Assembly: GCA_963848825.1 (NCBI GenBank)
Contig: CAWKFA010000015.1
Location: 868,001-932,000 of the forward strand
Length of the DNA stretch: 64,000 nucleotides
Direction: 5' to 3'
DNA from: CAVVSQ01 sp963848825
Lineage (GTDB): Bacteria; Planctomycetota; Planctomycetia; Gemmatales; Gemmataceae
Shown here: in pieces, positions 62,089-64,000 of the stretch
Numbering within the stretch: position 1 is the stretch's first letter
How the letters are laid out: each line of letters begins with the position of its first letter
The notes under the pieces: generated by a model
Seen by the model: the letters and a program-made list of their open reading frames with translations, nothing else
Databases searched by the model: none
Told to the model about the DNA's origin: nothing
Translations under genes and position numbers: made by a program

Positions 62089-63172
62089 TGCCAGCGGCTC
62101 AAGTTCCGCGCAAAAAGTGGCGCCAGCCCGCGCACTGCGCGTCAAGCTCTATTTCATCGTCATCACGACACTCTTGAGCGCGGCGCTCGTCGCGGGCATC
62201 GCCATCGGCAGCTCGTCCATCAGTGCTGGCACAGTCATCCGCGTTTTGGCTGCGCACCTGTTGCCGGATGGCTGGATCGATTTGACTGGCGTAAGTGAGG
62301 CCGAGCGCACCATCGTCTGGCTCGTGCGCACGCCGCGCGTTCTGGTCGCCGCCTGCGTGGGAGCGAGTTTGGCTGTCGCGGGAGCCCAGCTCCAGGGATT
62401 GTTTCGCAACCCGCTGGCCTCTCCGGACGTCATCGGCAGCAGTTCCGGCGGCGCGCTGGGGGCGGTGGTGGCGCTCGCTTCCGGTTTGGCCATGAAATCA
62501 CTCTTCTACATGCCGGTGCTATCTTTCGTCGGCGCGTTGCTCTCCCTGTTTCTTGTCTATGCCATCGCCACTAAACACGGGCGCACGCCTGTCGCGACCC
62601 TACTGCTCGCTGGGGTCGCCCTCAACGCCTTGATCGGCGCCGCGACCTCATTCGTGATTACCGTCAACTGGATCTCGTTTGAGATTTCTCAGGAAATCAT
62701 TTTCTGGCTGCTGGGCGGACTTGACAACCGTACCTGGGAACACGTTTGGCTCATCTTGCCCTGCTTCGCCGTCGGGCTCGCCGTTGCGATGTTGTTCGCC
62801 CGCGACCTGGACGTGCTGCTGCTCGGCGAAGAAGCCGCGCTCGCTGTTGGCACCAATGTCGAGCAAGTCAAACGCGTTCTCATTACCGGCGCGGCGTTGC
62901 TGACAGGCGGAGCGGTCGCCGTCAGCGGTATGATCGGCTTTGTCGGCCTTGTCGTGCCCCACATTGTCCGCCTTGTCCTCGGCCCCAAGCACCGTCAGCT
63001 GTTGCCCGCCAGCGCCCTTACGGGAGCCCTGTTCTTGATAATCGCCGATATCCTGGCGCGAACCTTGCAAAAACCCCAGGAGATCAGGCTCGGCATCATC
63101 ACCGCCTTTTTCGGCGCGCCATTCTTCTTGTACCTGCTGCTTCGCAACCAGCGTTTGGTCGGGAGTGAGTGA
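62072..63172 (+). CDS. btuC: FecCD-family permease, BtuC-like
   Basis: 366 aa from ATG 62072 (MENRSNASGSSSAQKVAPAR), which overlaps btuF. The membrane protein has about ten helices and the FecCD hallmarks: RTPRVLVAACVGASLAVAGA, QLQGLFRNPLASPDVIGSSS, ISFEISQEIIFWLLGGLD, and a coupling region near GFVGLVVPHIVRLVLGPKHR. It ends PQEIRLGIITAFFGAPFFLY. It forms the channel of a type II ABC importer for cobalamin, heme or siderophores. It is the last gene of the riboswitch-headed run; a 386-base gap follows. Confidence 0.88.
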   Translation: MENRSNASGSSSAQKVAPARALRVKLYFIVITTLLSAALVAGIAIGSSSISAGTVIRVLAAHLLPDGWIDLTGVSEAERTIVWLVRTPRVLVAACVGASLAVAGAQLQGLFRNPLASPDVIGSSSGGALGAVVALASGLAMKSLFYMPVLSFVGALLSLFLVYAIATKHGRTPVATLLLAGVALNALIGAATSFVITVNWISFEISQEIIFWLLGGLDNRTWEHVWLILPCFAVGLAVAMLFARDLDVLLLGEEAALAVGTNVEQVKRVLITGAALLTGGAVAVSGMIGFVGLVVPHIVRLVLGPKHRQLLPASALTGALFLIIADILARTLQKPQEIRLGIITAFFGAPFFLYLLLRNQRLVGSE

Positions 63173-63558
63173 AGGTTCGCAACATACGACTACGCTCAAG
63201 AAAACAAAATCCGGGCCGGAATCACGCATTTCATTTCTCACACCCCCTCGCGCTCACGTGAAATGAATGAAACGATGCAACGACAACATTCCTCTCCCCT
63301 GGACGCATTTAGGCAAGGTATACTGCAGGGCGCCGGGTGCATCCTCATGGTTCGACCGCAACCAAACGTAGTTTAGGTTTCCAACCAGGTTACAAACCTA
63401 TCCTACTTACAACGCCGCTATGGCCCGCGATTCGTGCGTCGAGCCCCACCCAGGCGATCCATTTCGTTGTCTTGGTGCCCGTGGACCTCTGGTGCCATCC
63501 CACGTAAGATTGCAGCGTTCCTCTTGTTACGCTTCCGACCGGAGAATTGCACCCGTCC
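63173..63558. other. 386-base intergenic region with inverted repeats
   Basis: No gene seen. About 63230-63273 contains CATTTCATTTCTCAC and later GTGAAATGAATG, an imperfect hairpin that may terminate the btu run. About 63368-63406 holds GTAGTTTAGGTTT and AAACCTATCCTAC, a 13-base imperfect inverted repeat in AT-rich DNA with a 13-base spacer. It could be an operator or part of the promoter of the ABC-2 permease gene that starts at 63559. Confidence 0.45.
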
Positions 63559-64000
63559 ATGCGTTGGTCCATTGTCCGTCTCATCTGGTTACGGGATCTT
63601 CGGGACCAACTCCGTGATCGGCGTACGCTGTTCATGGTGCTGGTGCTGCCGCTGCTGCTTTATCCTGTGCTGGGCTTCGTGGTCCTCAAGTTTGCGCTGG
63701 GTTTCGCGGACAAGCCGAGCGTGATTGGCATCGTGCGTGACATTGGTGAGGATTTTCCAGCCCATGCTTATGGCCCGGCAGGCGTTAGTGTCGTGCCGGA
63801 TTTGGGTTGGTTGTCGGCGACCTCGCCTGGGCTGCTTCCTGGGGCGGCGGCGCTTGTTGCCGCCGGTCATGAAACGCTTGACTATCCCGCGCTGATTCAC
63901 GCGGGCCAATTTACGATCGTGCCGCCGCCGACGCCGCTGGAGCATGCGCAGCTACTTTGGCACGCGCAAGTTGACCATCCTGTGGCTGGACAAGATCGAT
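63559..64000 (+). CDS. ABC-2-type (NatB-like) permease, 5' part only
   Basis: The first ~147 codons of a gene that runs past the window. ATG 63559 opens MRWSIVRLIWLRDLRDQLRD, then RRTLFMVLVLPLLLYPVLGF, the cytoplasmic amphipathic helix and first membrane segment typical of NatB/ABC-2 exporters. A large extracytoplasmic loop follows (PSVIGIVRDIGEDFPAHAYG...). The last ~15 codons may be shifted, since another frame reads TRKLTILWLDKID there. Transport substrate unknown. It is separated from the cobamide run by 386 bases and is probably a different unit. Confidence 0.7.
   Translation, partial: MRWSIVRLIWLRDLRDQLRDRRTLFMVLVLPLLLYPVLGFVVLKFALGFADKPSVIGIVRDIGEDFPAHAYGPAGVSVVPDLGWLSATSPGLLPGAAALVAAGHETLDYPALIHAGQFTIVPPPTPLEHAQLLWHAQVDHPVAGQDR

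Overview
The window is a gene-dense chromosomal segment of a planctomycete, most likely from the Gemmatales or Gemmataceae. Evidence is the stack of planctomycete-specific families: PSCyt/PSD (DUF1587/1592/1588/1585), DUF1552, DUF1549/DUF1553, DUF1501, PVC-type heme-binding dehydrogenase, DUF1559 prepilin-like proteins, a LEPR-like N-terminal motif and a fused cytochrome b-c. Composition is GC-rich throughout and there is no obvious island. I saw no rRNA, tRNA, CRISPR array, prophage or insertion sequence.

Layout. 1-5.4 kb: end of a CBM9-like protein, a FlgI-like lipoprotein, UDP-glucose dehydrogenase with an FHA protein, and an FAD oxidoreductase. 5.4-19.5 kb: three modules of secreted heme/PSD proteins (DUF1592+DUF1552+PVC heme dehydrogenase; DUF3472+PQQ propeller on the minus strand; DUF1549/1553+DUF1501). 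19.5-23.2 kb: a polyphosphate-glucokinase-like ROK protein flanked by inverted repeats, a HAD phosphatase fused to a degenerate P-loop domain, and NrnA. 23.2-26.6 kb: a cytochrome bc module. 26.6-37.9 kb (minus strand): BamA, GalE, an ABC ATPase with a large membrane partner, MazG-like, a TPR/HExxH protein and a secreted protein. 38-46.5 kb: a ROK kinase, GlmS, a short PulE/GspE ATPase, a K+ channel, DUF362 and a prenyltransferase-repeat protein. 46.6-54.3 kb: a CHAT-like/STAND/WD40 giant, a CE15 esterase and SelO. 54.36-63.17 kb: a cobalamin riboswitch followed by a DUF1559 protein, a giant surface protein with two nearly identical DUF4465 domains, and a BtuD/BtuF/BtuC-like ABC importer. The window ends in an ABC-2 permease.

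The most interesting system is the last one. A cobalamin riboswitch heads a run of same-strand genes that ends in a complete FecCD-type importer, and the intervening genes encode surface proteins rather than a TonB receptor. DUF4465 proteins are, as I recall, frequent accessory proteins of Bacteroidetes cobamide loci. This therefore looks like a planctomycete cobamide-capture locus with an unusual outer module.

Technical warning: roughly 38 apparent one-base frameshifts interrupt otherwise well-conserved genes, including glmS, cytochrome b, btuD and bamA. Several restore exact motifs when one base is removed (for example a CxxCH heme site at 7994-8009). I read these as uncorrected sequencing indels. 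Such genes are annotated as single CDSs spanning the shift, and shift positions are approximate.
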